A stretch of DNA of 64,000 bases from a virus. The position numbers and the translations under genes were made by a program. The stretch lies in IMG/VR virus record IMGVR_UViG_3300037011_000200, positions 34,542 through 98,541 of that record. The stretch is one strand, 5' to 3'. Below the pieces are notes generated by a model. That model searched no databases and had not been told where the DNA came from. It saw nothing but the letters and a program-made list of their open reading frames with translations. Shown here piece by piece: positions 7,847 through 16,796 of this stretch (the stretch's first letter is position 1; every line of letters starts with the position of its first letter).

Positions 7847-8278
7847 TTGCTCCAGTTTAGTGTAGAGTCCATCGAAGACATTTCAAAGTGTTTAGATTGG
7901 ATTCTTAGTGTTTCGTCTGTCGTTGAGTCTCAATCAATTTCTGATTATTCGGATAGAGCATTAGGCTGGATGGGCTCGTTAGGTAGATTGCAAGCAATTT
8001 CTGATGCTAAACTGCTGGAAGTTGAAGTGAATATGAATACGCAATCTGCGAGACTCATAGTGAAGAAGGCTGATGTTTTACCGGAACTGAAGTATCGACT
8101 TATTGATATGTTGTGTGCTACCGATGAAGAATATCTCAAACTTGTCAATTTGAAGAAGAAGTTGAAGGAGCTCAACACGATTGCTTCGTCATTATGGAGA
8201 GTTTTAGAGTTGTCAGTTCGTACAACGCATAGGTTACTGGACATTCGTAAGCGGGATGATATGGCACCGCCTACGTAG
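7847..8278 (+). CDS. Hypothetical phage protein upstream of the SSB gene
   Basis: 143 residues from TTG 7847, with AGGAGG (7833-7838) at good spacing. Mostly helical, with an amphipathic central part and a Lys-rich helix LKKKLKELNTIASSLW. No motif recognised. It directly precedes the single-strand binding protein gene, so a replication accessory role is possible by context only. Confidence 0.6.
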   Translation: MLQFSVESIEDISKCLDWILSVSSVVESQSISDYSDRALGWMGSLGRLQAISDAKLLEVEVNMNTQSARLIVKKADVLPELKYRLIDMLCATDEEYLKLVNLKKKLKELNTIASSLWRVLELSVRTTHRLLDIRKRDDMAPPT

Positions 8279-8296
8279 TTCGAAAGGAGAATTGTC

Positions 8297-9238
8297 ATGG
8301 CAGAAAGTATGCAGGATTTCTCGTTTCAGGCTGCTCTGGATTACTTCAAAGATAAAGGTGCCCCTGAAGCGGGTATAATGCAACGTCAGCCTCTTCAGTA
8401 TCTCAAGGCGAAGGAAGCTCATAAGCTTCGTATTCTTCCAGGAGTTTTGGTTCCTGTTGAGTGGTTTGTCGCTTGCAGGCGCCACTACTTAGGGAACCCT
8501 CCAGTTCAGGTTATTCGTAGAGCTGGTCTTCGATTCAACGCGTTCATCTGTCCTCAGAGTGTTGGAAAAGGGCCTTGCTGGGGGTGTCACGCACGGAGTT
8601 ACCTGGAGGCTCTATCTTCTCAGCTGTCTCAGGAATTCTTTGCCCGTGAAGCGGCAATTGTGAATGCATATAGGCCCAATCTTGCTGAGCCCACTACTCA
8701 GTCTTATCTTTTGACTAAGACTGTTCTGGATCAGCTTATAACCAAGTGGCGTGAGGGGTATGTCTTTTTTCATCCCACGGAAGGATGTACCGTTGAATTA
8801 GCTCCTGTGGCAAATATGAACGTTTTTGCAGTTCAGTTAGACTTGATGAAGAAGGTGCCTGTTCCACCTCCAATCATGAGTCAGGCAAAACCTTTAAGTG
8901 AAGTTATTGACATTCTGATGATTGATTCGAAGATTATCAAGAATTGGTTTATTGAAGCCTTCGTGCAGAATGTTGATCATTTCATTCAGACAGGTGAAGC
9001 GAGACCTATCGATCTGACAAAGTTGTTAACTCCACTTTCTACAGCCCCTCCTCCTTCTACGGGAGAGGTTTCTGCAGCTCCGTCAGTCGCTGTGGGGGAA
9101 CCAACAGATATGGGTATGCATACGCCCCTTCCAACCCCTGTTGATCAACCTCTTCCCACTCCTCCCCCTGCAGCAGCCGCTGGGCAACCTAGCTTTCTTT
9201 CTGATCTGAAAGATAGGGTTGCGAAGCTAGGTTCTTAA
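8297..9238 (+). CDS. Single-stranded DNA-binding protein, T4 gp32-like
   Basis: 313 residues; ATG 8297 after GAAAGGAG. N-terminal LRILPG and a zinc-binding pattern (RRHYLGN, then FICPQSVGKGPCWGCHA at about 83-98) correspond to the gp32-type core with its Cys/His zinc site. A core domain of about 240 residues is followed by a long Pro/Ala/Thr-rich linker and a short C-terminal helix (FLSDLKDRVAKLG), similar to SSB tails used for partner recruitment, though less acidic. C/G-ending codons are commoner here than in neighbours, and a strong terminator follows, consistent with high expression. Confidence 0.7.
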   Translation: MAESMQDFSFQAALDYFKDKGAPEAGIMQRQPLQYLKAKEAHKLRILPGVLVPVEWFVACRRHYLGNPPVQVIRRAGLRFNAFICPQSVGKGPCWGCHARSYLEALSSQLSQEFFAREAAIVNAYRPNLAEPTTQSYLLTKTVLDQLITKWREGYVFFHPTEGCTVELAPVANMNVFAVQLDLMKKVPVPPPIMSQAKPLSEVIDILMIDSKIIKNWFIEAFVQNVDHFIQTGEARPIDLTKLLTPLSTAPPPSTGEVSAAPSVAVGEPTDMGMHTPLPTPVDQPLPTPPPAAAAGQPSFLSDLKDRVAKLGS

Positions 9239-9243
9239 CTCCA

Positions 9244-9292
9244 AGAGAACCCGAGGATCCTTCATCGGTCTTTGGGTTCTCTCTCTTTTTTT
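9244..9292 (+). terminator. Rho-independent terminator after the SSB gene
   Basis: AGAGAACCC (9244-9252) pairs with GGGTTCTCT (9274-9282), and a CTCTTTTTTT tract follows. The hairpin sits 6 bases after the SSB stop and just before the recombinase gene. Confidence 0.85.
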
Positions 9293-9302
9293 GAGGTTCG
9301 TC

Positions 9303-10355
9303 ATGGAATTGGATTCAATAGGTATAATTCGTAAGGCGTTATCAGTAAGTGATGCACAATTCAGGATCCCTACTATACCTACAGGCCTTTTAACTCTCGA
9401 CTTAATGGTTGGGGGTGGCTTTCCGTTAGGACGCACTACTAGTATAGCGGGCTTGGGGGGGTGTGGAAAGACAACATTAGTATGGACTTTTTTAGATAAC
9501 GTCGCAAAATTAGGTGGAGTACCTGTTCTGATTGATACAGAATATTATTATACAGAGCAGAGGGTACAAGAATTAGGTTTAACTCATCTCGCCGAGAGAA
9601 TAATTTTAAAGCATGAATTAACCACTGGTACTCTATTCACACAATTTAAGGAAATCCTTGAGACGATTGCAAGTGTTAAGGGATATCGTTTTGGATTTAT
9701 CGTAATTGATTCGTGGTCTGATACTCCTTCAGTAGAAGAAATGACATCAGGTAAGCCTGGTGTAGGTATTCATGCAAAGAGTGCAAGACATTTCTTTCGA
9801 AGTGCGTTACATTGGATGGTTAGGTTCAATATAGGTGTAATCTTTGTTTGTCAATCTACAAAAAGAATTTCAACGATGCCGGGTTTTAAGGGAGGTTCTA
9901 CATATCTTTCTCATGATGCGATATTTGCCAACTCTTTTTTAGAGATTCAAATGGCGCGCATCAAGAATATGAAAAAAGGTGGGGCTACTGTTGGCTTTCA
10001 GACAAAAGTTGATATTAAGAAAAATAAGTTGGCTCCTCCTTTTCAAGAATTAACGTTAGACTATTATTTTCATTTAGGATATGACAGGGCTCGTAGTGTT
10101 CTGAATGCGTTAGTCAATTTAGGGTTGTCTTCTCATAGTAAAGGTTGGTATGCAATTCCAGGGACTGAGGAAAAGATTCAAGCAGCGCAGCTGAGAAATA
10201 ATCTCAAATTGTTTGATGCCCTTGAAACCTTAGCATATGAAGAAGGAATGAAAGCTTCTACAGTCGAGATTAAGGATGTGATTGATGGTGAGGATTTGAG
10301 TGCTCCTGATGCAGATATTGAAGTAGAGGACTACACACCTGAAGAAGGTGTATAA
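9303..10355 (+). CDS. RecA/UvsX-family recombinase
   Basis: 350 residues from ATG 9303 with TTGAGG upstream. P-loop GLGGCGKTT near residue 50, IDTEYYYTEQRV (catalytic Glu region), FIVIDSWSD (Walker B) and VIFVCQSTKR fit a RecA/UvsX core. The preceding PTGLLTLDLMVGGGFPLGR is typical of the fold. It would load on gp32-coated single strands and act with the Mre11/Rad50-like pair in recombination-dependent replication. Its last base overlaps the next start (TAATG). Confidence 0.88.
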   Translation: MELDSIGIIRKALSVSDAQFRIPTIPTGLLTLDLMVGGGFPLGRTTSIAGLGGCGKTTLVWTFLDNVAKLGGVPVLIDTEYYYTEQRVQELGLTHLAERIILKHELTTGTLFTQFKEILETIASVKGYRFGFIVIDSWSDTPSVEEMTSGKPGVGIHAKSARHFFRSALHWMVRFNIGVIFVCQSTKRISTMPGFKGGSTYLSHDAIFANSFLEIQMARIKNMKKGGATVGFQTKVDIKKNKLAPPFQELTLDYYFHLGYDRARSVLNALVNLGLSSHSKGWYAIPGTEEKIQAAQLRNNLKLFDALETLAYEEGMKASTVEIKDVIDGEDLSAPDADIEVEDYTPEEGV

Positions 10356-11065
10356 TGGCTCTAGATGTTCAGTTACATAAAGAAGCGTATCTATGTCATA
10401 GACAAGGTATGCGATTAGCTGAAATGGCTGACAAGATAAAAGTTTCAATAGCTACATTACATAGATGGTCTTCTGATGACCCGTCATGTGATTGTTCTTG
10501 GCATAAATGGAGTGCTCTCAAATTACTTGATTCAGATGAGAATCATAGTCGAGCTTTAGGATTACGAGGATCAGGGCATAATGTTGAACAAATCAGTATT
10601 GGATTAGGTGTGCCTCTTGATATAGTTCAGTCTTGGGGGGATAAAAATTATCCTTGTATGTGTGGAAGTCATGGATGGCTTACTGGACTTACTGAAATAG
10701 TAGTTGCAGAAAAGCTTTCTCTTCCATCATTAGTAGTCATTTCTGACAGTGGAACTATTAACAGTTCTCATACAACAGCTCTAATAACTGTTTTGGACTC
10801 TCTTTCACAGGCAGTTCAAAAAGGAGAAGTTGCGCTACGATCATGGCGTGATGTTTTAGATACACTGAAAATCTGCTCTGAAGTCATTGAAAAGTTAGGG
10901 TCTTTACCAAACGATAAAAAGCCATCTGTTGCAAGAATAAAGGAGTCGAGGACTGTAGAGTTCCCAATGAAGGAAGGTACCTCTGCAGATCTCACACGCA
11001 AAGCTAGTAGTCTGTCAGAGGAGTTAATGGCAACTGCAAGGGACTTTCGAGAGTCTAAACGGTGA
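10355..11065 (+). CDS. Candidate small terminase subunit with duplicated HTH-CxC modules
   Basis: 236 residues. Two helix-turn-helix-like segments (RLAEMADKIKVSIATLHRW, and EQISIGLGVPLDIVQSW) are each followed by a similar Cys motif: PSCDCSWHKW and YPCMCGSHGW. This gives a tandem HTH plus CxCxxHxW arrangement. It lies directly upstream of the large terminase gene, the usual place of the DNA-recognising small subunit. The C-terminal half is helical and Ser-rich. The terminase assignment is from position and HTH content rather than a recognised family. Confidence 0.6.
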   Translation: MALDVQLHKEAYLCHRQGMRLAEMADKIKVSIATLHRWSSDDPSCDCSWHKWSALKLLDSDENHSRALGLRGSGHNVEQISIGLGVPLDIVQSWGDKNYPCMCGSHGWLTGLTEIVVAEKLSLPSLVVISDSGTINSSHTTALITVLDSLSQAVQKGEVALRSWRDVLDTLKICSEVIEKLGSLPNDKKPSVARIKESRTVEFPMKEGTSADLTRKASSLSEELMATARDFRESKR

Positions 11066-11166
11066 CGCTTCCTCTAAGTAAGACCACTGAAATCTTGCCT
11101 TTGTACCACTCTGGTACTTCGATTATTCTTCTCACTAGACATTCCGAAGTATGAAAGGGGCACAAC

Positions 11167-13422
11167 ATTCGTTTCTCATTCCCAAGTCTTGAGTCTATAT
11201 CACCTTATCTGTTCGGTAGAACGGAATACGATCTTCGAGATCCTGAGATTCGTGATGAAGTTCGAAGGTTGACTCTCAATGATGAGGATTTTTATTTTCG
11301 TGTTGTCCTCAACTGTGATTTCTATCAGGAATTTCACCGTGATTGGTTTCGCTTTGGAGCTCAAAATTCAAGAACCCTCCTTTTAGGTCCTCGTGATTCT
11401 TTAAAGTGTGCTCACCCGTTAACTCTTATCCCTTCTGATGATTCTGTCTCCTATCTTTTTTCTTTGAAACGTAATCAAGAGATTTCTTCAGTCTTTAAGA
11501 GCTTATCTTCACGTGTTCAGGTTAGAGGTGAACGAGATGTCAAAAGAGTTTTTCGTGTAAAGGTTGGGCCTCCTTTTGACTTTTGGGTCTATCTTTCCCC
11601 TGAACATAAAGTTTTTTGTTATGATGTGGTTCAGGATTCCTTTGACGTTGTTGAGACGCAAAAGTTAAGTAAAACATCTCATCTTGTATTCCTCGCTCGA
11701 CCCCCTATATTCAATCCTTTATTATCTGTTAAATCAAAAGAAAAGTTGAAGCTTATTCTTGCGAACACATTTTCGTCGAAGAAGATTCTAGATGAGAACG
11801 TTCTAAAGATGAATACCAAATCTTTTTCTAGGCTTCTTGCTGTTATCGACGATCATTATAAGCATGATGAATTAAAAGAAGCTCATTCATTTCTTTATAA
11901 TAAATTACAAGTAATGAAATTTTATCATGGTCTTATTAAACCAGATTCAACTTCCGCGTTAACCCTTATGAAGGGGTCTTGTCTAAGAAATCGATCAAAG
12001 CTTGATCGGGATAAGATTGCCTTCTTGGTGGATGAACAGACAGATTTTGCACCTTCACCTGTTCAAGTTAATTCGGATTTTTGCTGCTTTGCATGTATTG
12101 AGGAGATAAAGGAAGTTCTTCTAGATGGGCCTGTTACATTTTTTGATTGTAATGTCACCAATTCACATTATATTGCAAATGGATTTGTAACTCATAATTC
12201 GACCTTTCATACTGTAGGCCGAGTCCTTCATGATGCTTTAGAGAACCCTGAGAAACGTTATGCTATTATTTCAGCAACGAGTAAGTTAGCTGCGGGTCAA
12301 GTTTCAAGAATTCAGCGTATATGTCAAAGTAGTCCTGTTGTTAGGTATTGTTTTAGTGATGTAATTAATCCTAGAGAGATTCGTCGTTGGTCGGGTGAAT
12401 CATTAGAATTTATTCGTAAGTCGATATATCCCGAACCTACTATTTGGGCTTTAGGTGTTGGAACGGATTTTACGGGTTTTCACTTTGAGGAGGCTTACTT
12501 CGACGATTTAGTTACAATACGACATAGGAAATCTGCCACTTTACGGACACAGACATGGGATTGGTTTCGTTTAACGGCTATCCCTGCATTAGACAAGTTG
12601 AGAGGTCGTGGTCACGTTATTGGTACTCGATATCATTGGGATGATATGTATGGAAAATTGTATGAGATCGCTCAATCATCTGGTGGGTGGAAAATTTCAA
12701 GAACTCCTGCCCTAGATGAGGAATTACTTTCACAGGATATTGCAAGGTCTTTTTGGCCTGAGAGATTTCCGGAAGAGGATTTACTTCAAATAAGATCAGA
12801 TTATGGTGAAGATGTTTTTCAGTTGCAGTATCAATGCGCAGCAGGCATTGTATTAGCCGAACAAAATAAACAGTATATAGCTAAACTCCGAGACTCAATA
12901 GTACCCATGTCAATAAAAGATAAGGTGGTTGATATTGTGTTAGGTGTCGACTTAGCCTCTAGAGGAAGCGGTACATTACCTGATGCGAAAAAAGCTTCCT
13001 TCAGTATAAGTGCTACTGGAAAGCATATGGAGACAGGTAAGTTTATTACTCTTGAGGTCATTAAGATCAAACACCCCACTCTCAATGACAAGAAAGAGTG
13101 GGTTAAAACTATGCATAATAGATATAATCCGTTGCTTGTTGCGGTTGAAGCTCATTCACAGCAGTCGGATTTTTTAGAATATTTAGCCGAGGATGATTTT
13201 CCATATTCAGTTAAACCCGTTAAGAGTTTTGAGTCTAAAGAAGCCCGATTTGATTATGTATTAAACCTCATTGGTTCTGGATCTTTGTTTTTTGTGGAGG
13301 GAATGTGTCAACCTCTATTAGAAGAAATGTATATATTTCCAGAGACTACAGGAGACGCTATTGATTCTGAGTTTTACTCGTTAAGAGCTTCTTATCGTGA
13401 GCCTAATATAAGATTCATGTAA
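11167..13422 (+). CDS. terL: Terminase large subunit with intein
   Basis: Packaging motor ATPase and nuclease. The extein P-loop GPRDSLK-S is split by an intein; Walker B FEEAYFDDL follows, then a nuclease domain beginning VLGVDLASRG with later acidic residues (AVEAHSQQSD). The start is uncertain. TTG 11269 is the first conventional start, but terminase-like sequence (SPYLFGRTEYDLRDPEIRDE) continues upstream. ATT 11167 follows AAAGGGG at ideal spacing and is used here. The same frame runs back past a TGA (11152-11154) to GTG 11062, which overlaps the small-terminase stop. After intein removal the protein is about 490 residues, normal for the family. Confidence 0.87.
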   Translation: MRFSFPSLESISPYLFGRTEYDLRDPEIRDEVRRLTLNDEDFYFRVVLNCDFYQEFHRDWFRFGAQNSRTLLLGPRDSLKCAHPLTLIPSDDSVSYLFSLKRNQEISSVFKSLSSRVQVRGERDVKRVFRVKVGPPFDFWVYLSPEHKVFCYDVVQDSFDVVETQKLSKTSHLVFLARPPIFNPLLSVKSKEKLKLILANTFSSKKILDENVLKMNTKSFSRLLAVIDDHYKHDELKEAHSFLYNKLQVMKFYHGLIKPDSTSALTLMKGSCLRNRSKLDRDKIAFLVDEQTDFAPSPVQVNSDFCCFACIEEIKEVLLDGPVTFFDCNVTNSHYIANGFVTHNSTFHTVGRVLHDALENPEKRYAIISATSKLAAGQVSRIQRICQSSPVVRYCFSDVINPREIRRWSGESLEFIRKSIYPEPTIWALGVGTDFTGFHFEEAYFDDLVTIRHRKSATLRTQTWDWFRLTAIPALDKLRGRGHVIGTRYHWDDMYGKLYEIAQSSGGWKISRTPALDEELLSQDIARSFWPERFPEEDLLQIRSDYGEDVFQLQYQCAAGIVLAEQNKQYIAKLRDSIVPMSIKDKVVDIVLGVDLASRGSGTLPDAKKASFSISATGKHMETGKFITLEVIKIKHPTLNDKKEWVKTMHNRYNPLLVAVEAHSQQSDFLEYLAEDDFPYSVKPVKSFESKEARFDYVLNLIGSGSLFFVEGMCQPLLEEMYIFPETTGDAIDSEFYSLRASYREPNIRFM
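11407..12198 (+). other. Intein in the terminase P-loop
   Basis: 264 residues, from Cys (codon 11407) to Asn (12196-12198), with Ser as the +1 residue. Splicing motifs: LSPEHKVF (block B, TxxH-like) and FFDCNVTNSHYIANGFVTHN (blocks F and G with canonical HN). No clear LAGLIDADG or HNH motif in the central 120 residues, so the endonuclease is absent, degenerate or unrecognised. It splits GPRDSLK from STFHT, the Walker A Lys from its Ser. Confidence 0.88.
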
Positions 13423-13432
13423 GGAGTCATTT

Positions 13433-13741
13433 ATGAAGTCTGTCACAATGTGTATCTTTACTGATGAGAAACATCTTGGTGATGTGAAAAACTTAGTTTT
13501 GCCTGTAGATTCTACTCTTTACGTATTAGGTTTAAACAAGAAGGAACATAAGACTTGTATACAGGTTGCGAAGAAGCATAGAGCGTTCAATTTATTAGAG
13601 GAGCATGGTATTGTGATGGTTATCATCGAAGCTGGTAACCGTCTTATAAAAGTCGCAGGGGCGGAAGCGATTGATCAATTTCTCTCCATGTATTTCGCTC
13701 AAACCCCTCAGAAGCCTGAAATAAATTTGGAGCGCTTGTAA
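13433..13741 (+). CDS. Hypothetical protein between terminase and portal
   Basis: 102 residues; ATG 13433 with AAGGAG. Alternating hydrophobic segments (TLYVLGL, GIVMVIIEAGNRLIKVAG) suggest a small alpha/beta protein. Its last base overlaps the portal start (TAATG). No family recognised; genes at this position often encode packaging or head accessory proteins. Confidence 0.65.
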   Translation: MKSVTMCIFTDEKHLGDVKNLVLPVDSTLYVLGLNKKEHKTCIQVAKKHRAFNLLEEHGIVMVIIEAGNRLIKVAGAEAIDQFLSMYFAQTPQKPEINLERL

Positions 13742-15069
13742 TGTCGAATACTGTTACGAAGGTTTGGCAGAGTACTCTTGGTAAGCTAGTTGAAGTAAAA
13801 TTCTTTCCACGACGTACTCCTGAACAGATTCCACAAAGTAAAATCATCAAGGAAACTTTGTCTGATTATCCTTCACCGGCTCAATTCCCCAATCTTTTTA
13901 CTTTGTATAAGAGAAATTCCTGGATCTTTTCTTCTGTTAACATGATTGTGCAGTCTTGTGTTGCTGTGCCTTTACGTGTTCGTGATCGATCAACTAAACG
14001 TATTATTTCTCCTACTGAGACTACTGAAGTAGGAATAGTTTTAAAGTATCCTAATCCATTTATGACTCAGATGGAATTGATGGAGCGTCTTTTTTTACAT
14101 TTAGAGATTGTAGGGAATGCATTTTGGGAAATGGTAGTCCAGGGAAATAAACTTCTCGCGATTTATCCTCTTGATCCTACCTCGATGACGATTATACCTG
14201 ATGCACGCAATCTTGTCAAGGAATATGTTTATTCGGTAAATGGGAAAGATACTCACTTTGCGCCCAATGAGATTATACACTTTAAGTATGTTGATCCTCA
14301 GAGTGAATTTTGGGGCTGGGCTCCAGTAATGGTGATGATGCGTCAAGCCAGATTAGAAGACAAACTGAAAACATATGGTGAAAAATTCTTTGATAATGAT
14401 GCTACCCCTAGTGTTGTTTTGAAGACAGACCGTATTCTTTCTGATCCTACTTATGAACGTTTACGTAAACGGTGGCTGGAGCGGCATCAAGGCGCTGCGA
14501 ATAAATTTTCTGTTGCAATTCTCGAAGATGGGATGTCTTTTGAAAAAGCTGGCACAATAATGTCCGAGTTAGATTATTCTGCCATCGAGGATAAGGTTCG
14601 CGATGAAATTACAGTGTCGTCAGGAGTTCCTCCTACGTTGTTAGGGATTCCGGGAGTTGCAAATTATGCCTCCGCTCGAGTAGCTCAGTCGATGTTCTTT
14701 GATTCGATCATTGCACCTCGTTTACGTAAAATTGCAATGACTGTTGACAAAGATATAATGAATCGATTTGATCGTGATCGTGAAGCCGTCTTTGACACTT
14801 CGGTTGCACCCATAAATATTGTGAAGCTTAGTGCGAATTCTCGAGTGGTGGCTAGATTATATACGCTAGATCTTATGACTTTGGATGAAGCTCGAAATTT
14901 GTTAGGTTTAACTCCAGATGATAAAATAGGTGACAAATATAAGAGTGAAGTAGATGCGGAGAGAAGAAAAAGGGCTGCTGCTAGTGAGGGAGGAGATTCT
15001 AGTACAGGAGCAGACGCAGGCAGCGCTGCTGAAGGGACTCAGCAGGACCCTGGTGATATAGGAGATTAA
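13741..15069 (+). CDS. Portal protein, HK97 type
   Basis: 442 residues. The sequence has the usual portal succession: NSWIFSSVNMIVQSCVAVPLRV, a YPNPFMTQMELMERL region with NAFWEM, LLAIYPLDPTSM, EIIHFKY, WGWAPVMV, and SSGVPPTLLGIPG with the following NYASARVAQ helix. The C-terminus is a low-complexity Gly/Ser/Asp tail. The dodecameric portal forms the DNA channel and docks the terminase. Position after terL supports the call. Confidence 0.9.
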   Translation: MSNTVTKVWQSTLGKLVEVKFFPRRTPEQIPQSKIIKETLSDYPSPAQFPNLFTLYKRNSWIFSSVNMIVQSCVAVPLRVRDRSTKRIISPTETTEVGIVLKYPNPFMTQMELMERLFLHLEIVGNAFWEMVVQGNKLLAIYPLDPTSMTIIPDARNLVKEYVYSVNGKDTHFAPNEIIHFKYVDPQSEFWGWAPVMVMMRQARLEDKLKTYGEKFFDNDATPSVVLKTDRILSDPTYERLRKRWLERHQGAANKFSVAILEDGMSFEKAGTIMSELDYSAIEDKVRDEITVSSGVPPTLLGIPGVANYASARVAQSMFFDSIIAPRLRKIAMTVDKDIMNRFDRDREAVFDTSVAPINIVKLSANSRVVARLYTLDLMTLDEARNLLGLTPDDKIGDKYKSEVDAERRKRAAASEGGDSSTGADAGSAAEGTQQDPGDIGD

Positions 15070-15076
15070 TATAAAG

Positions 15077-16099
15077 ATGACTTTAGATGATCTTTTGAAT
15101 GCAGCCTTAGGTAAGGTTAGTGATAAAGAACTTCTGGAAGGGCACCTCCGTTTACATCAATGGTTTATGAATGCGCCAAAAGAGGATGTTAATGCTCGTC
15201 AGGATTTGTTAAGAGCCCATCAAAAAGTATACTTGGAATTCATTAGAAGGGGGCTGCATCATTCTCCTGGTGAGGGTATTGATAGAATTGATTTAGCATA
15301 TCCTAAAATTGAAAGTTCAATGTATTCTGATTACTCTAATGCTGAAGCAATATTGGGCCAGAGTATTCCTAATACAAATGTGGGGTGGCATGCTTCATTG
15401 CATGACATTTGGATTGCGGTTAAAATGAGGATGGGTTTGACGAAACCTGAGGAACAGTTGATTAATACTCATGACATTGTTACTAATAAAATGGGCCATC
15501 ATCCTATTTGGGATGAATTGGATGCTGATTGGGTATCTCAGTTTAAAAGCTTTTCTATGATGGTAGATGAGGATCCTGAGTTTATTTCTCTAGAGAAGGT
15601 CCTTCAAGGTTTTCCTGATAAGATTACTCTTGTTTCAGGTGCGGTTACTTTTAAGAAAGGATCTATTTATATTGTAAAAGGAATTATGGGCTCTTTGCGT
15701 GTTGCGATTTTAGTCAAGTTGCTTCGGAGAACAACAGGTTCTGAGTTGCCCGATCTGCCAGAAGATCCTGATAGTGTTTTTGATCTTGATTTGGTTAATC
15801 ATAGAGTAGTTGATTCATTGATATTGTCTTATACTGATTCAGCTTTTCCTCCTTTATATTGGATTAGCCGACCATTTGTTTATCTGGTTGGAGGTGTTGT
15901 TGAAAGCAGGATTTCATTAGTAGATGCAGATATTTTGATTCGTAGTGGCCTTCCTGATTGGTTTTATCAACATGTAGTATCTACTCTGACTCTAGAACAC
16001 CCAGAGGGGCATAATTTACATTTTTCGGCTGATATAGGTTTAGGGCCTTTATCACATAATATTCCTCTGTATGATTTAGTGTTGGAGTTAGCCGTTTGA
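15077..16099 (+). CDS. Phage protein of unknown function, possibly related to XkdF-associated domains
   Basis: 340 residues from ATG 15077, with GGAG at longer spacing. The first 70 residues are helical with a His- and Arg-rich pattern (EGHLRLHQWF, then EFIRRGLHH), reminiscent of a segment I associate with phage proteins carrying XkdF-like or ligase domains. That resemblance is from memory and weak. The remainder has a hydrophobic beta-rich region (KITLVSGAVTFKKGSIYIVKG) and many acidic residues. It follows the portal gene and overlaps the next gene by 4 bases. Confidence 0.55.
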   Translation: MTLDDLLNAALGKVSDKELLEGHLRLHQWFMNAPKEDVNARQDLLRAHQKVYLEFIRRGLHHSPGEGIDRIDLAYPKIESSMYSDYSNAEAILGQSIPNTNVGWHASLHDIWIAVKMRMGLTKPEEQLINTHDIVTNKMGHHPIWDELDADWVSQFKSFSMMVDEDPEFISLEKVLQGFPDKITLVSGAVTFKKGSIYIVKGIMGSLRVAILVKLLRRTTGSELPDLPEDPDSVFDLDLVNHRVVDSLILSYTDSAFPPLYWISRPFVYLVGGVVESRISLVDADILIRSGLPDWFYQHVVSTLTLEHPEGHNLHFSADIGLGPLSHNIPLYDLVLELAV

Positions 16100-16650
16100 T
16101 ACTTCAAATTGGGCCTGCTAAAGTAGAGATTTCGATTGATGATGGTGCCACCTTCTCTGAAGCTTTCGCGTCATCAGAAGCTAATATTACTCTCAATTTT
16201 CAGTATCGTGATCGTGTCAATGATGGTGTAGTAGTTGAATCTGCATATGAATCAGCTACTTTAACATTTGAATTGAACGCTACAGAATGGTCAATAGATG
16301 TTCTGAAGGCATTGTTCCCTTTTAGTTATTCTTATACTGATGCACCTACAGGAGTTCCCCGCACTACTAGAAGTCATCTTTTTGATTTGGGGGGTTTGAC
16401 AGAAGAAGTTGAGACTAGTAATTATACACAATGTATTGTGTTTAAGAATGTACCTACCTGCTGGATAAAGTTTACACCTAATGTTACAGGCAAGGCAATA
16501 GGAGCTGAAATTCCAAAGGCAAGATTTGCTGAGGAGTTATCCATTCCGTTTGCACCTTCACAGGAAGTAATACCTATTAAAGGAATAGGAATGAAATCAC
16601 CTAATCAAAGTTTATTACTTATTTGGATGAATCAATGTATAATTCTATGA
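16096..16650 (+). CDS. Probable virion structural protein
   Basis: 184 residues from TTG 16096, overlapping the previous stop. Beta-rich sequence with ISIDDGATFSEA, ANITLNFQYRDRV and YESATLTFELNATEW, resembling tail-tube or decoration-type beta proteins, but no family is recognised. The stop overlaps the next ATG (ATGA). Confidence 0.5.
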   Translation: MILQIGPAKVEISIDDGATFSEAFASSEANITLNFQYRDRVNDGVVVESAYESATLTFELNATEWSIDVLKALFPFSYSYTDAPTGVPRTTRSHLFDLGGLTEEVETSNYTQCIVFKNVPTCWIKFTPNVTGKAIGAEIPKARFAEELSIPFAPSQEVIPIKGIGMKSPNQSLLLIWMNQCIIL

Positions 16651-16796
16651 TAGGCAAAAAAATTTGGCATCAGAGTCGCCAGGTTATAATACGTAAGATT
16701 GTAAGATCGTGTTGTGGCAAGACAAGATTTCTTGTCGAAGACTCCAAGACAGGAAAACAAGAAATGATTATCGGCCGCCTTCCAGGTCAAAGATGA
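16647..16796 (+). CDS. Small basic protein coupled to the methyltransferase gene
   Basis: 49 residues, start overlapping the previous stop and stop overlapping the methyltransferase start, both as ATGA. Sequence begins MIGKKIWHQSRQVIIRKIVR and contains a CC pair and a KTGKQEMIIGR segment that reads like a small beta-hairpin. Coding is supported by the double coupling. Function unknown. Confidence 0.6.
   Translation: MIGKKIWHQSRQVIIRKIVRSCCGKTRFLVEDSKTGKQEMIIGRLPGQR

Noticed and set aside
11152-11154. Genome-wide recoding of TGA
   Set aside because: Many genes here end in TGA at ATGA overlaps and TGG is used normally for Trp, so only a local event is possible.
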